Part shown: positions 42,159 through 49,964 of the stretch, piece by piece
Layout of the letters: each line of letters opens with the position of its first letter
Position numbering within the stretch: the stretch's first letter is position 1
Assembly: GCF_000375645.1 (NCBI RefSeq)
Contig: NZ_AQWR01000003.1
Location: forward strand, 42,785-106,784
Length of the DNA: 64,000 bases
Origin: Porphyromonas bennonis DSM 23058 = JCM 16335
Lineage (GTDB): Bacteria > Bacteroidota > Bacteroidia > Bacteroidales > Porphyromonadaceae
Direction: 5' to 3'
Program-made: the position numbers and the translations under genes
Notes under the pieces: model-generated
Told to the model about the DNA's origin: nothing
Seen by the model: the letters and a program-made list of their open reading frames with translations, nothing else
The model's database searches: none

Positions 42159-42221
42159 GCCTCCCGCTACCGGCAGGAGGATGTCTGGCGCGCCACGCTG
42201 GAGATGTATAACTCGCTGTGA
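42159..42221 (+). pseudogene. 3' remnant of an older gene, probably glycosyltransferase
   Basis: Just after the wbuB stop, in another frame, the GC-rich sequence reads ASRYRQEDVWRATLEMYNSL followed by TGA. This resembles the C-terminal helix of Bacteroidales glycosyltransferases. It has no start and looks like the tail of a gene replaced when the FucNAc cassette was inserted. Confidence 0.45.
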
Positions 42222-42270
42222 CGTGAGAGTTAGCTGTGCTTCATTTAGTATACTGGTGAGAATAATTTGA

Positions 42271-42278
42271 TATCTTTG
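42271..42278 (+). promoter_or_regulatory. TAnnTTTG -7 promoter element for the tcmP pair
   Basis: TATCTTTG lies 23 bases before the tcmP ATG, so this pair has its own promoter inside the polysaccharide locus. Confidence 0.6.
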
Positions 42279-42301
42279 CTGTAAGATAAATCGGCTATCC
42301 C

Positions 42302-43255
42302 ATGACACTAGAAGAGTATAACCAAGACCTACAAACGCATCACCTTAGTGAACCGCAAAGGAGGTGGGGTAGTACCTGGACGGACGAAAAACTCGATGCC
42401 TTTGAGAAATATGTCAAAGCCTACCTGACTATTCTCAATAAGTTCAAACGGCAGTTTGGGTGGAGGACGGTATACATTGATGCATTTGCAGGGAGTGGAT
42501 CTTGCGGAGAGGAGGATCTAACTGGAAATGACGGAAGTCAGTCTCTCTTCGACCCTGACGTTATCGAGGATTTCACCATTGACGATTCCTATAGGGGAGC
42601 TGCCGAACGGGTACTAGGGATAGAGGGATTGGATCCTTTTGACTATTACTTTTTCATTGATAAAAAGAAGGATGCTATCGAAGGGCTGGAGCAGATGCTG
42701 CGTGAGAAGAATTATCTGTCTGGACGTAACTGTTACTTTTCCTGCACGGATGCGAATGATCAGCTGAGAAAGATATCGGAGTCCCTGTCTAAAAGCACTG
42801 ATAGAGCTTTGGCTCTCCTGGATCCTTTCGGAATGCAGGTAGAGTGGAGTTCCATCGAGGCACTAAGTCGGACCCACTGTGACCTTTGGATCTTAGTCCC
42901 CAGTGGGGTGATCATCAATAGGTTGATAAAGAGGGATGGCACTCTCTTGTATCCAGATAAGTTGACTAAGTTTTTCGGCCTGTCCGAGGATGAGATCTGT
43001 GAAATTTTCTACAAAAAGAGGGTTCGGAAATCACTCTTTGAGGAGGTCGAAGACATGGTGAAAATCAGTAATGCTACCATGCAAATAGCGATGGTCTATC
43101 TTACACAGCTCAAGAAAGTTTTTGAGTTCGTGATTGATGAACCGCTTGTCCTCTACAATCGTAGGAATGTTCCTATTTTTCACTTTGTCTTCGCCTCTCA
43201 TAATGAGACGGCGAAAAAGATTGCCTCGGAAATTATTGCTCGCAAGAAAGGATAA
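42302..43255 (+). CDS. tcmP: Three-Cys-motif partner protein TcmP
   Basis: A 317-residue protein matching the TcmP family, defined by its pairing with a three-Cys-motif protein. Near residue 58, VYIDAFAGSGSC resembles motif I of a SAM-dependent methyltransferase. LALLDPFGMQVEW lies where motif IV would be, and FFIDKKKDAIEGLEQML resembles motif II. The middle WILVPSGVIINRLIKRDG is also typical. The true reaction is not established. Its stop and the next start share one base (TAATG), giving tight coupling. Confidence 0.85.
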   Translation: MTLEEYNQDLQTHHLSEPQRRWGSTWTDEKLDAFEKYVKAYLTILNKFKRQFGWRTVYIDAFAGSGSCGEEDLTGNDGSQSLFDPDVIEDFTIDDSYRGAAERVLGIEGLDPFDYYFFIDKKKDAIEGLEQMLREKNYLSGRNCYFSCTDANDQLRKISESLSKSTDRALALLDPFGMQVEWSSIEALSRTHCDLWILVPSGVIINRLIKRDGTLLYPDKLTKFFGLSEDEICEIFYKKRVRKSLFEEVEDMVKISNATMQIAMVYLTQLKKVFEFVIDEPLVLYNRRNVPIFHFVFASHNETAKKIASEIIARKKG

Positions 43256-43983
43256 TGTCTACGAAGATTGAATGGACCGACAAGACCTGGAATCCCATAA
43301 CAGGGTGTACTAAGAGGTCTCCTGGGTGCGCACACTGCTATGCCGAGGTGCTCTCTCGACGCCTTTGCGCAATGGGTTTGGCAAAGTATGAGAATGAGTT
43401 TCGGCTCACCCTTCACCCTCAGACGTTGGACGAACCTAAGACCTGGAGGAAGTCGCATAATATCTTTGTCTGCTCCATGAGCGACCTATTCCATGAGATG
43501 GTCCCCTTTGACTTTATAGATAGGGTGATGAGCACCATTGAAGAGACACCTCAGCATCGCTATCAGATACTGACTAAGCGAGCTGAGCGTATGAGCTCCT
43601 ACTTCAGCCAGCATGCGATCCCTACGAATGTATGGCTGGGGACAACGGTTGAGTGTAGATCCGTCCTAAATCGTATCGACATACTGAGACAAATGGATGC
43701 CACTGTGCGCTTCCTCTCCTGCGAGCCTCTCCTTGAAGATCTAGGAGAGGTGGACTTGTCTGGTATTGACTGGGTGATTGTAGGTGGAGAAAGTGGTCCT
43801 CATGCGCGTCCAATGAGTCAAGAGTGGGTGCTATCACTAAGAGATCAAGTCAAGGTCAGCGGTGCTGCTTTCTTCTTCAAGCAGTGGGGGACGTGGGGGA
43901 GTGATGGCATCAAAAGAAGCAAGCAGAGGAATGGAAAGCGACTGCAGGGTAGGGTTATTCAAGAAATGCCACAAGGGTTATGA
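43255..43983 (+). CDS. Three-Cys-motif DUF5131 protein (phage Gp37/Gp68 family)
   Basis: A 242-residue protein with the family opening STKIEWTDKTWNPITGC and cysteines at 18, 25 and 28 (Cx6Cx2C). These probably form an iron-sulphur site as in radical-SAM-like enzymes. Further marks are FVCSMSDLFHEMVP, YQILTKRAERM, VWLGTTVE, FLSCEPLL and WVIVGGESGPHARPM. It is the obligate partner of TcmP and is coupled to it by a TAATG overlap. The family occurs in phages and genomic islands; its role is unknown, with nucleic acid modification or conflict the likely context. Confidence 0.87.
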   Translation: MSTKIEWTDKTWNPITGCTKRSPGCAHCYAEVLSRRLCAMGLAKYENEFRLTLHPQTLDEPKTWRKSHNIFVCSMSDLFHEMVPFDFIDRVMSTIEETPQHRYQILTKRAERMSSYFSQHAIPTNVWLGTTVECRSVLNRIDILRQMDATVRFLSCEPLLEDLGEVDLSGIDWVIVGGESGPHARPMSQEWVLSLRDQVKVSGAAFFFKQWGTWGSDGIKRSKQRNGKRLQGRVIQEMPQGL

Positions 43984-44004
43984 TCTCTTTTTACACAATA
44001 GCTT

Positions 44005-44640
44005 ATGTCTAGCACAATATATCAGAATTATATCAAGCGGGTGCTGGACTTTGTCTTTGCGCTGCTGCTGCTGATCCTGCTGTCGCCACTGCTGCTGGTT
44101 GTGACGATCTGGCTTCACTTTGCCAATAAGGGGGCGGGGGCTTTCTTCACCCAGGAGCGCCCGGGCAAGAACGAGAAGATCTTCAAGCTCTACAAGTTTA
44201 AGAGCATGACCGACGAGCGGGATGCAGAGGGGTATCTGCTCCCTGATGCTGAGCGGATCACTCGAGCCGGTCGCTTCGTGCGAAGCACCTCGATAGATGA
44301 GCTGCCTCAGCTCTGGAATGTGCTAAAGGGCGATATGTCCTTTATCGGTCCCCGACCACTTTTGGTTAGGTACCTTCCATACTATACTGAGCGTGAGCAT
44401 CGCCGTCATGATGTGCGTCCAGGTATAACTGGATTGTCACAGGTATCCGGACGCAATAATCTCAAGTGGGATGAGCGTCTAGAGATGGATGTCAGATATG
44501 TCGAGGAAATCTGTTTCATACTGGACATTCGTATTGCTATCGATACCATAAAAAAAGTCTTCGGACAAGAGAATATCGTGGTTGTGATGGACCCTACAGT
44601 AAATGTACCTCTGGATGAATACAGAAGAAACAGAAATTAG
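44005..44640 (+). CDS. PglC-like initiating phosphoglycosyl transferase
   Basis: A 211-residue monotopic phosphoglycosyl transferase that puts the first sugar phosphate on undecaprenyl phosphate. It has one N-terminal hydrophobic hairpin (VLDFVFALLLLILLSPLLLVVTIW), then FTQERPGKNEKIFKLYKFKSM, STSIDELPQLWNVLKGDMSFIGPRPLL with the catalytic Asp-Glu pair, and DVRPGITGLSQVSGRNNL. The short length without extra N-terminal helices matches PglC rather than WbaP. The first sugar may be a diamino-trideoxy sugar, given the aminotransferase and PglF-like dehydratase nearby. Confidence 0.92.
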   Translation: MSSTIYQNYIKRVLDFVFALLLLILLSPLLLVVTIWLHFANKGAGAFFTQERPGKNEKIFKLYKFKSMTDERDAEGYLLPDAERITRAGRFVRSTSIDELPQLWNVLKGDMSFIGPRPLLVRYLPYYTEREHRRHDVRPGITGLSQVSGRNNLKWDERLEMDVRYVEEICFILDIRIAIDTIKKVFGQENIVVVMDPTVNVPLDEYRRNRN

Positions 44641-45121
44641 GATACTTGAGATCCAAGACTTACCTATCAGAGTAAGCCTCTTAAACGATACAGACATATC
44701 TAGATTCTTGAATACGTCTGAGATCTTTAGCCTTGAAGGAACTACGAAGTGGTTTCGCAATAGAGATCTCAGTACTAGAGCTGATCTTGCCTTGTTATAT
44801 ATGGGGACTGTATCTGGAATGGCAGGAATTACCCATATCGACAAGAAGGCAGGTGTTGGAGAATTGTATATATACTTGGACAAAAAACTTCAGGGCAGAG
44901 GTCTTGGTGTGACGTACATGGGGCTCATTCTAGATTATGCTTTTAAGACACTTGGTCTAAACAAGGTATTTCTGTATACATACAAGACCAATGGCAGAGC
45001 AAACCATCTATATGAGAAGATAGGTTTTGTCCTCGAAGGGATCTTGCGACAACACTCCTGGCATAATGGCCAAGTGTGCGACCGATGCATATGGGGAATT
45101 TTGAGAGAAGAATGGCTATGA
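44615..45121 (+). CDS. GNAT-family N-acetyltransferase
   Basis: A 168-residue GNAT fold protein. The acetyl-CoA loop is LDKKLQGRGLGVTYM (Q/RxxGxG/A type). The C-terminal strand NKVFLYTYKTNGRANHLYEKIGFVLEG is characteristic. In this setting it probably acetylates the 4-amino group of a UDP-amino sugar, like PseH or WecD, rather than the left-handed-beta-helix PglD. It overlaps the phosphoglycosyl transferase by 26 bases (a Met at 44603 is also possible) and the ATP-grasp gene by 4. Confidence 0.85.
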   Translation: MNTEETEIRILEIQDLPIRVSLLNDTDISRFLNTSEIFSLEGTTKWFRNRDLSTRADLALLYMGTVSGMAGITHIDKKAGVGELYIYLDKKLQGRGLGVTYMGLILDYAFKTLGLNKVFLYTYKTNGRANHLYEKIGFVLEGILRQHSWHNGQVCDRCIWGILREEWL

Positions 45122-46131
45122 ATATCCTTTTTACATGCGTAGGTAGGAGGAACTACCTCCTTAATTATCTGAGAGAGGTGCTGCAGCCTGAGGACAAAAT
45201 CTTTGGTGCCGATATGCAGATGACCGCCCCTGGAATGGCAGAGTGCGATGTGCCAATCATCGTGCCATCCATATACGATGCTACTTATATCGGTAAGCTC
45301 CGCAAGGTTGTCTATGACAACCATATCGATGGTATCATCTCTCTGAATGACCTTGAGTTGCCAATCCTCGCTGCTCACAGGCAGGAATTGGAGGCTCATG
45401 GAGCTAAGCTGATAGTCTCTGACGAAAGAGTGATAGATCTTACTTTTGATAAGCTTAAGACCGCACAATTCTTGACTGATATCGGGCTCCGCACCCCACA
45501 AACATACGTGAGACGAGAGGACTTCGATGCAGCACGAGACAGGGGAGAGATAGATCTGCCTGTAGTTGTCAAGCCTCGCTTTGGGAGTGCCTCCATTGAC
45601 ATTGAGATGCCTAAGTCGCTTGATGAGCTATTACTAGTTGAGAAGCTTGCTCGCTTACGTCTCGAGCGATCCATCCTAAGTACAGCAAGCAGCAGCCATC
45701 CCGATGAGGCTCTTCTTTATCAGGAGTTCCTTCCCGGTCAAGAGTACGGCATGGATGTCTTGAATGACTTGGAGGGTAACTATATCGGTACGTTTGTCCG
45801 CAAGAAACTCTCTATGCGTGCCGGAGAAACGGATAAGGCAACGACTGTCATTGACTCAAGATTTGAGGAGATTGGTCGCACCATCTCTAAGCACCTTCGA
45901 CATATCGGTAACTTAGACTGCGATATTATGGAGAAGAATGGTGAGTACTACGTGCTCGAGATGAACGCTCGCTTCGGTGGCGGCTATCCATTCTCTCATG
46001 AGGGAGGAGCAAAGGGGATCTGCTGCTACTATGAATGGCTCAGGGGTGAGACCGATATCGCAAAATATCTCAATTATAAGGCCGGACTCACCTTCTCTAA
46101 GTGCGACCGTATAATCAAAATCCCAGAATAA
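45118..46131 (+). CDS. ATP-grasp ligase
   Basis: A 337-residue ATP-grasp enzyme. The N-terminal Rossmann-like domain begins MNILFTCVGRRNYLLNYLREVL. The ATP-binding part has VVVKPRFGSASIDIE, YQEFLPGQEYGMDVL and the metal-binding VLEMNARFGGGYPFSHEGG. This CarB/PylC-like type forms an acyl-phosphate and joins a carboxylate to an amine. In a polysaccharide locus it may add an amino acid or similar group to a sugar, but the substrate is unknown. The start is fixed by an ATGA overlap with the GNAT gene. Confidence 0.85.
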   Translation: MNILFTCVGRRNYLLNYLREVLQPEDKIFGADMQMTAPGMAECDVPIIVPSIYDATYIGKLRKVVYDNHIDGIISLNDLELPILAAHRQELEAHGAKLIVSDERVIDLTFDKLKTAQFLTDIGLRTPQTYVRREDFDAARDRGEIDLPVVVKPRFGSASIDIEMPKSLDELLLVEKLARLRLERSILSTASSSHPDEALLYQEFLPGQEYGMDVLNDLEGNYIGTFVRKKLSMRAGETDKATTVIDSRFEEIGRTISKHLRHIGNLDCDIMEKNGEYYVLEMNARFGGGYPFSHEGGAKGICCYYEWLRGETDIAKYLNYKAGLTFSKCDRIIKIPE

Positions 46132-46155
46132 CTAATCCGGCGAGAACATATTGAC

Positions 46156-47490
46156 ATGAAGAATTTACAACACTACGTATATTGGGCGATTGACGCACTT
46201 TTACACAAGGGCGCACTCAGAAAAGAGATTAAGGCGCAAGAGAGGCAGCTAGATCTAATGGGGAGGGATCCATTACAAGCTTACGAAAAGCAGAGGCAAC
46301 GCCTCGATGAGATACTATCGCTAGTATGTAAGAAGATTCCTTACTACAAAAACACCTCTCCTCAAGATCTTGAGAGGTTTCCAGTGATTACAAAAGATCT
46401 AATACGATCTGACTATTGGAGCTTTCAAAATCCCGACTTGAACATCGAAAAGATGAAAAAATACCATACAAGTGGATCAACAGGAACTCCATTCTACGTT
46501 GCCTATTCTCCATCGAAATTACTAGCGAATAGAGCATCATTGCTTGTTGACTACATGCAGAAGGGGTATACCCTAGGAGACCGGTTGTATTATTTTCGTG
46601 CATGGAATGACCTTAACACTTACTCAAAGATAAAAACACTTGTAACAAACTTTGTGATGCAGGATGCATCTGGAACGAGTAAGAATGTCGACGACTTCGT
46701 TGCCGGACTAGCAAATGACAGCATAATCCTCACCTATGTCTCTGCTATAATGTCCTATGCCGAAAACATCAGTCGTAGAAGATTAGAAGAAAAAGTAAGA
46801 GGGCTTGTTAACGCCATCATTGTGTCTGGGGAGACGCTATCGGAAGAAGACAGAAGTTATATAAACAAACTTTTCCAATGTCCTGTGTTCTCAAGGTATT
46901 CGAATGAAGAAAACGGAATAATTGCAGAGCAATTTGATATGAAAAGCTCCAAGTTCCGTGTCAACACTCCATGTATGTGGGTTGAGATCTTAAAGATAAA
47001 CGATGACAAACCCGCATGCCCAGGAGAGATCGGTAGAGTGGTCGTTACTGACCTAAACAATGACGCTATGCCTATCATAAGATACGACACGGGAGACCTT
47101 TCATCTTACTCGATTGGTGATAAAATCAAAGATAGCATCTTTTACATTAACAATATTGATGGTTGTAAGGTTGATCCTATTGTAGACACACGCAACGAGC
47201 CTCTTAACCCCCACTACGTTACTGTGGCCTTCTGGGGAACTGGGGATTTCATCTCGAACTTCCAGCTAATACAGCACAGCCCTAAGCATGTGACCCTCAA
47301 GTACATCCCCGTTGACAACAGCATCTTTAATAGTACTCTGGTTGATACCAAGCTCAAAAAAATATTCGGCAATGATCTCATGATCGACTACGAAGAGGTT
47401 GACAGCATACCACTTTTAAGGTCAGGAAAGAGATGCTTTATTGTTAATGAGATGTGTCGTAATTCTATTATAGAGCAAAATAATATATGA
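46156..47490 (+). CDS. CapK/PaaK-like adenylate-forming enzyme
   Basis: A 444-residue member of the phenylacetate-CoA ligase/CapK family found in capsule loci. It has the P-loop-like KYHTSGSTGTPFYVAYSP, the NAIIVSGETLSEEDRSYI region, a RYSNEENGIIAEQ motif (A5-like), and MPIIRYDTGDLSSYS (A7-like). It may activate an acyl or amino-acid group for transfer to the polysaccharide, perhaps with the ATP-grasp and GNAT enzymes upstream. Composition is AT-rich. The polysaccharide run is interrupted after this gene. Confidence 0.83.
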   Translation: MKNLQHYVYWAIDALLHKGALRKEIKAQERQLDLMGRDPLQAYEKQRQRLDEILSLVCKKIPYYKNTSPQDLERFPVITKDLIRSDYWSFQNPDLNIEKMKKYHTSGSTGTPFYVAYSPSKLLANRASLLVDYMQKGYTLGDRLYYFRAWNDLNTYSKIKTLVTNFVMQDASGTSKNVDDFVAGLANDSIILTYVSAIMSYAENISRRRLEEKVRGLVNAIIVSGETLSEEDRSYINKLFQCPVFSRYSNEENGIIAEQFDMKSSKFRVNTPCMWVEILKINDDKPACPGEIGRVVVTDLNNDAMPIIRYDTGDLSSYSIGDKIKDSIFYINNIDGCKVDPIVDTRNEPLNPHYVTVAFWGTGDFISNFQLIQHSPKHVTLKYIPVDNSIFNSTLVDTKLKKIFGNDLMIDYEEVDSIPLLRSGKRCFIVNEMCRNSIIEQNNI

Positions 47491-47609
47491 ATTGTATCAG
47501 TTCTCGCCATAACTACGCTTTCCTTGAAACAGCTTATGCCCGTCTCCTTCACCTGCTCTAAGACGAAACGTGCCTGCAGGGTATCATTAGGTCATATAAA
47601 TCACAGGAG

Positions 47610-47666
47610 TTACCCTAAAGTGCAGATAAGAGACAACCAGGGGGTGCGAGGGTGGTATCTTTGCAG
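47610..47666 (+). repeat. 57-bp promoter-bearing repeat, copy 1
   Basis: Nearly the same as 49780-49836 (about five differences). It contains GTGCAGATAAGAGACAACC and ends in GGTGGTATCTTTGCAG, which includes a TAnnTTTG element at 47656-47663. No gene follows in this direction: the next + strand bases hold only a short frame. The two copies bracket the protease/membrane-protein segment. Confidence 0.65.
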
Positions 47667-47786
47667 GCGATATGTAGTGGAGTCTGTAAGGCGTAGAGAT
47701 TTGTCAAAGACCTCAGTAAGTAAGTCTTACCGAACGAATTTGAAGAGGGGCGTGGCTATTTAGAGCCCAATTAATTATGAGCGGGT

Positions 47787-48257
47787 CTATCTTGTGTCAA
47801 TCTGATCTACGCCACCGTCATCAGCAAAGCGCTTATTAGCACAATAGGCTCTGACTCCTACTTTTGAAGCTACGTTAAGTAGCAGGACTACGGCTGGAAC
47901 AATGATGACGTGACTAATGCCAACAGATGCAGCAATTTCACTCGAAATAATTGGAATTGCTATTAATCCAATACTTCCTGCCTGTTGGCTTACTTTATTG
48001 CGTACATCTGAGTAGTCCGGATGACCACAGATGAACTTGTCAAACTCTATTTTAAATCTTCGCCAATAATCCTTTGGGTCTCCTTGGGAATCATTTGCTC
48101 CGCCAAATCTCGCTGTTTGTAACGGACCCACTGAGGTCAACCATATCTCTGCCGTTGTTTCTTCCCCGTAGGTTTGAACCAACTGCTCAATGTATTTTCT
48201 CTGGTATGGCTTTAAGATACTAAACCACTCGTCTTGAGATAATGTCTCAACTTCCAT
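47787..48257 (-). CDS. Small membrane protein coupled to a trypsin-like protease
   Basis: A 156-residue protein of no recognised family. The N-terminal 90 residues are soluble and helical (EWFSILKPYQRKYIEQLVQTYG). Two hydrophobic segments follow (about 95-113 and 115-131: GLIAIPIISSEIAASVG and VIIVPAVVLLLNVAS), forming a hairpin, and then a short charged tail. Its start shares one base with the protease stop (TAATG), so the two are made together. By analogy with protease-gated membrane effectors it might be a toxin or pore activated by the protease; this is inference only. Confidence 0.6.
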   Translation of the reverse strand: MEVETLSQDEWFSILKPYQRKYIEQLVQTYGEETTAEIWLTSVGPLQTARFGGANDSQGDPKDYWRRFKIEFDKFICGHPDYSDVRNKVSQQAGSIGLIAIPIISSEIAASVGISHVIIVPAVVLLLNVASKVGVRAYCANKRFADDGGVDQIDTR

Positions 48258-48910
48258 TATATCATCTCCTGTACATAGTGTGCCGAAATACAATAGGATG
48301 TCTGATTCAGTTCCTGAGGATTGATACCTCCAATTTCTATTCCTGAGATGGGGGCATACGTGCCAATGAGTAAGCCAACTATTGAGCCGGATAATCTATT
48401 GAATACAACGGATCCCGACTGACCTGGTCTTGTCTGGATATTGAGTATTGCATGCTTTATTTTCACAGAATTCGTTTCCATAAGTACCTTTGCACCAACA
48501 TCCGCCTCTTGATAGGTTAGTACTCTCATCCCTAAGATGCAGTGGGGAAATCCGTATATTCCTACTCTCTCTCCTATGCACACGTTATCCAATGATACCA
48601 GTGATGGTAAAGGACCTATAACGAGGAGGTCGATCTTAAGAATGCAAAGGTCTGTTAAGGGGTTGACTTCAATAACAGTAGCAATTTTATACTGGCACTT
48701 AAGTTCCGTCATATCCTGATAGCTGTTTGTATCCCACAAGTGAGGATTCACAATGACTATGTCGTCGGTGTGATTGCCAATGACATGCCTAGCGGTGACA
48801 AGTCTACCATCATTAGAGACAATAAAACCAGTTCCTAACATTACAACAATATCTCGACTTCTGTCATAGTACCCTACTACTCGGGTTAATTGGGTATAGT
48901 CGGCTATCAT
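48257..48910 (-). CDS. Trypsin-like serine protease (chymotrypsin fold)
   Basis: A 217-residue serine protease with an apparently intact catalytic triad: His 42 in VTARHVI, Asp 87 in NPLTDLCILKI and Ser 165 in RPGQSGSVVF. IVVMLGTGFIVSNDGRLVTA is the usual N-terminal barrel. There is no signal peptide, so it probably acts in the cytoplasm, unlike DegP-type proteases; no PDZ domain follows. It is the first gene of a two-gene minus-strand operon with a promoter at 48950-48957, opposite in direction to the polysaccharide genes. Confidence 0.83.
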   Translation of the reverse strand: MIADYTQLTRVVGYYDRSRDIVVMLGTGFIVSNDGRLVTARHVIGNHTDDIVIVNPHLWDTNSYQDMTELKCQYKIATVIEVNPLTDLCILKIDLLVIGPLPSLVSLDNVCIGERVGIYGFPHCILGMRVLTYQEADVGAKVLMETNSVKIKHAILNIQTRPGQSGSVVFNRLSGSIVGLLIGTYAPISGIEIGGINPQELNQTSYCISAHYVQEMI

Positions 48911-48949
48911 ATTTTCTGGAGAAATTCGCTATTGTTGTAGTTTGCCTCA

Positions 48950-48957
48950 CAAATATA
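48950..48957 (-). promoter_or_regulatory. TAnnTTTG -7 promoter element for the protease operon
   Basis: CAAATATA on the + strand reads TATATTTG on the minus strand, 40 bases before the protease ATG. Confidence 0.55.
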
Positions 48958-48984
48958 GTCATAATTTAGGGGGGGCGCCGAGCA

Positions 48985-49205
48985 GAGCCTTCAGCGACCC
49001 CGCCAGGGTGTCGCACTCACCAGTCAGGCAATCAGTGCGACACCCTGACGGGGTCGCGGGATCGCTTGCAATGCCTGGCCCCCGGGTCGTCGGGGCTACG
49101 CCCCTCGACCTGGGGCTAGGAAGCGGACACCCGCAAGGGGTGCTTCGCTTCCCACTCTCCACAATCAGTTGATTGATTTCTGTACCACTCAAATGCGTCA
49201 GCCCT
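48985..49205. repeat. Composite multi-hairpin repeat, copy F (left end lost)
   Basis: Contains the long hairpin (GCGACCCCGCCAGGGTGTCG arm from 48991, partner arm ending near 49058), the CCCCGGGTCGTCGGGG/CCCCTCGACC unit, and the GGACACCCGCAAGGGGTGC hairpin. The right end TCAAATGCGTCAGCCCT (49189-49205) is intact. It abuts the broken 5' side of an ATPase remnant. Confidence 0.65.
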
Positions 49206-49228
49206 GCCTAGAGTTAAAAGAAAGATAA

Positions 49229-49603
49229 AAGAATAAGGGCGATAGCTTAGAGAATAAGAGCGGTAGCTTAGAGAATAAGAGCGGTAGCTTAGAGAATAAG
49301 CTTCCTGAAGAGATCTTGACGCTGGTGACTAACTTGGGACGAAGATCATCCAGAAGGCAGTTGCTCTTTGCTGTTCTAAAACTCTGCTCGGTAGAGGCGA
49401 TGACTATTGAGCGTATAGCTCTGCTGACGAAAAGATCAGAGCAGCATATTCGCCAGAATAACATTCGAGTTCTACTCAAGGATGGGTTGTTAGAGCCTAT
49501 ATATGAAAGCCCGACCAATCCCAGTCAGGCGTATCGTGCCACTGAGAAGGGTAGGATAATGATTGCAAATTATGAGATGGGTGTGGACCAAGTGGTTCTG
49601 TGA
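49229..49603 (+). pseudogene. C-terminal remnant resembling an AlbA_2/AAA_4-type ATP-binding protein
   Basis: An open frame with no proper start (a TAA lies directly upstream). It encodes three heptapeptide repeats of the form SLENKSG, then LPEEILTLVTNLGRRSSRRQ and a winged-helix-like end (MTIERIALLTKRSEQHIRQN... LLKDGLLEPIYESPTNPSQAYRATEKGR). This is the usual C-terminal layout of Bacteroidales AlbA_2/divergent AAA-4 proteins, whose N-terminal ATPase part is missing here. Composite repeat F ends 24 bases before the remnant, suggesting that its arrival or a deletion removed the 5' part. A TTG at 49316 could start a short HTH protein. Confidence 0.6.
49231..49300. repeat. 21-bp tandem repeat encoding SLENKSG heptads
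   Basis: Three copies of a 21-bp unit (GAATAAGAGCGGTAGCTTAG plus one base) at 49231, 49252 and 49273, plus a 7-base partial copy. The period is exactly seven codons in the frame of the ATPase remnant, so copy-number changes would keep the frame. Confidence 0.85.
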
Positions 49604-49779
49604 GCGAGCTGCTGTCCCTTCCGGGGTCGGCAGACGTGAGTATCGGGAGAGAGGGATCAGTCGAAGGGATTATACAACGTCAGGGATTGTCTCTCCTTAG
49701 CTGTAAATCTCAAATACGGTGCTATAGTATACGAGCTTATTGAGTAATTCTCTGTTTTTTGACCATAAAGACGCAGTAA
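49604..49779. other. Gap without supported features
   Basis: Between the ATPase remnant and the second 57-bp promoter repeat I see no gene, terminator or RNA. Confidence 0.5.
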
Positions 49780-49836
49780 TTACCCCTAAGTGCAGATAAG
49801 AGACAACCGGGGTGTGCGGGGGTGGTATCTTTGCAG
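49780..49836 (+). repeat. 57-bp promoter-bearing repeat, copy 2
   Basis: Second copy of the 47610-47666 sequence, 2,170 bases away in the same orientation, with TATCTTTG at 49826-49833. Similarity continues weakly for about 25 bases upstream (a CATAAA-type stretch). No gene starts within 175 bases downstream except the duplicated fragment. Confidence 0.65.
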
Positions 49837-49964
49837 CCGAAAGAGAAAGCACTGTTGAGCCAGTAGCTCTTACATAGGGTGTGTTGAGATAGTAGTTCCT
49901 ATTCTATAGAAGTTGATCTCTTGTGGTGTTGATTTTGATGTGGTGCATAACCGCTGATTTCACT

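Noticed and set aside
49231..49300. Short tandem repeat as a possible CRISPR array
   Set aside because: Units are contiguous with no spacers, only three copies, and the period is exactly seven codons of a reading frame.
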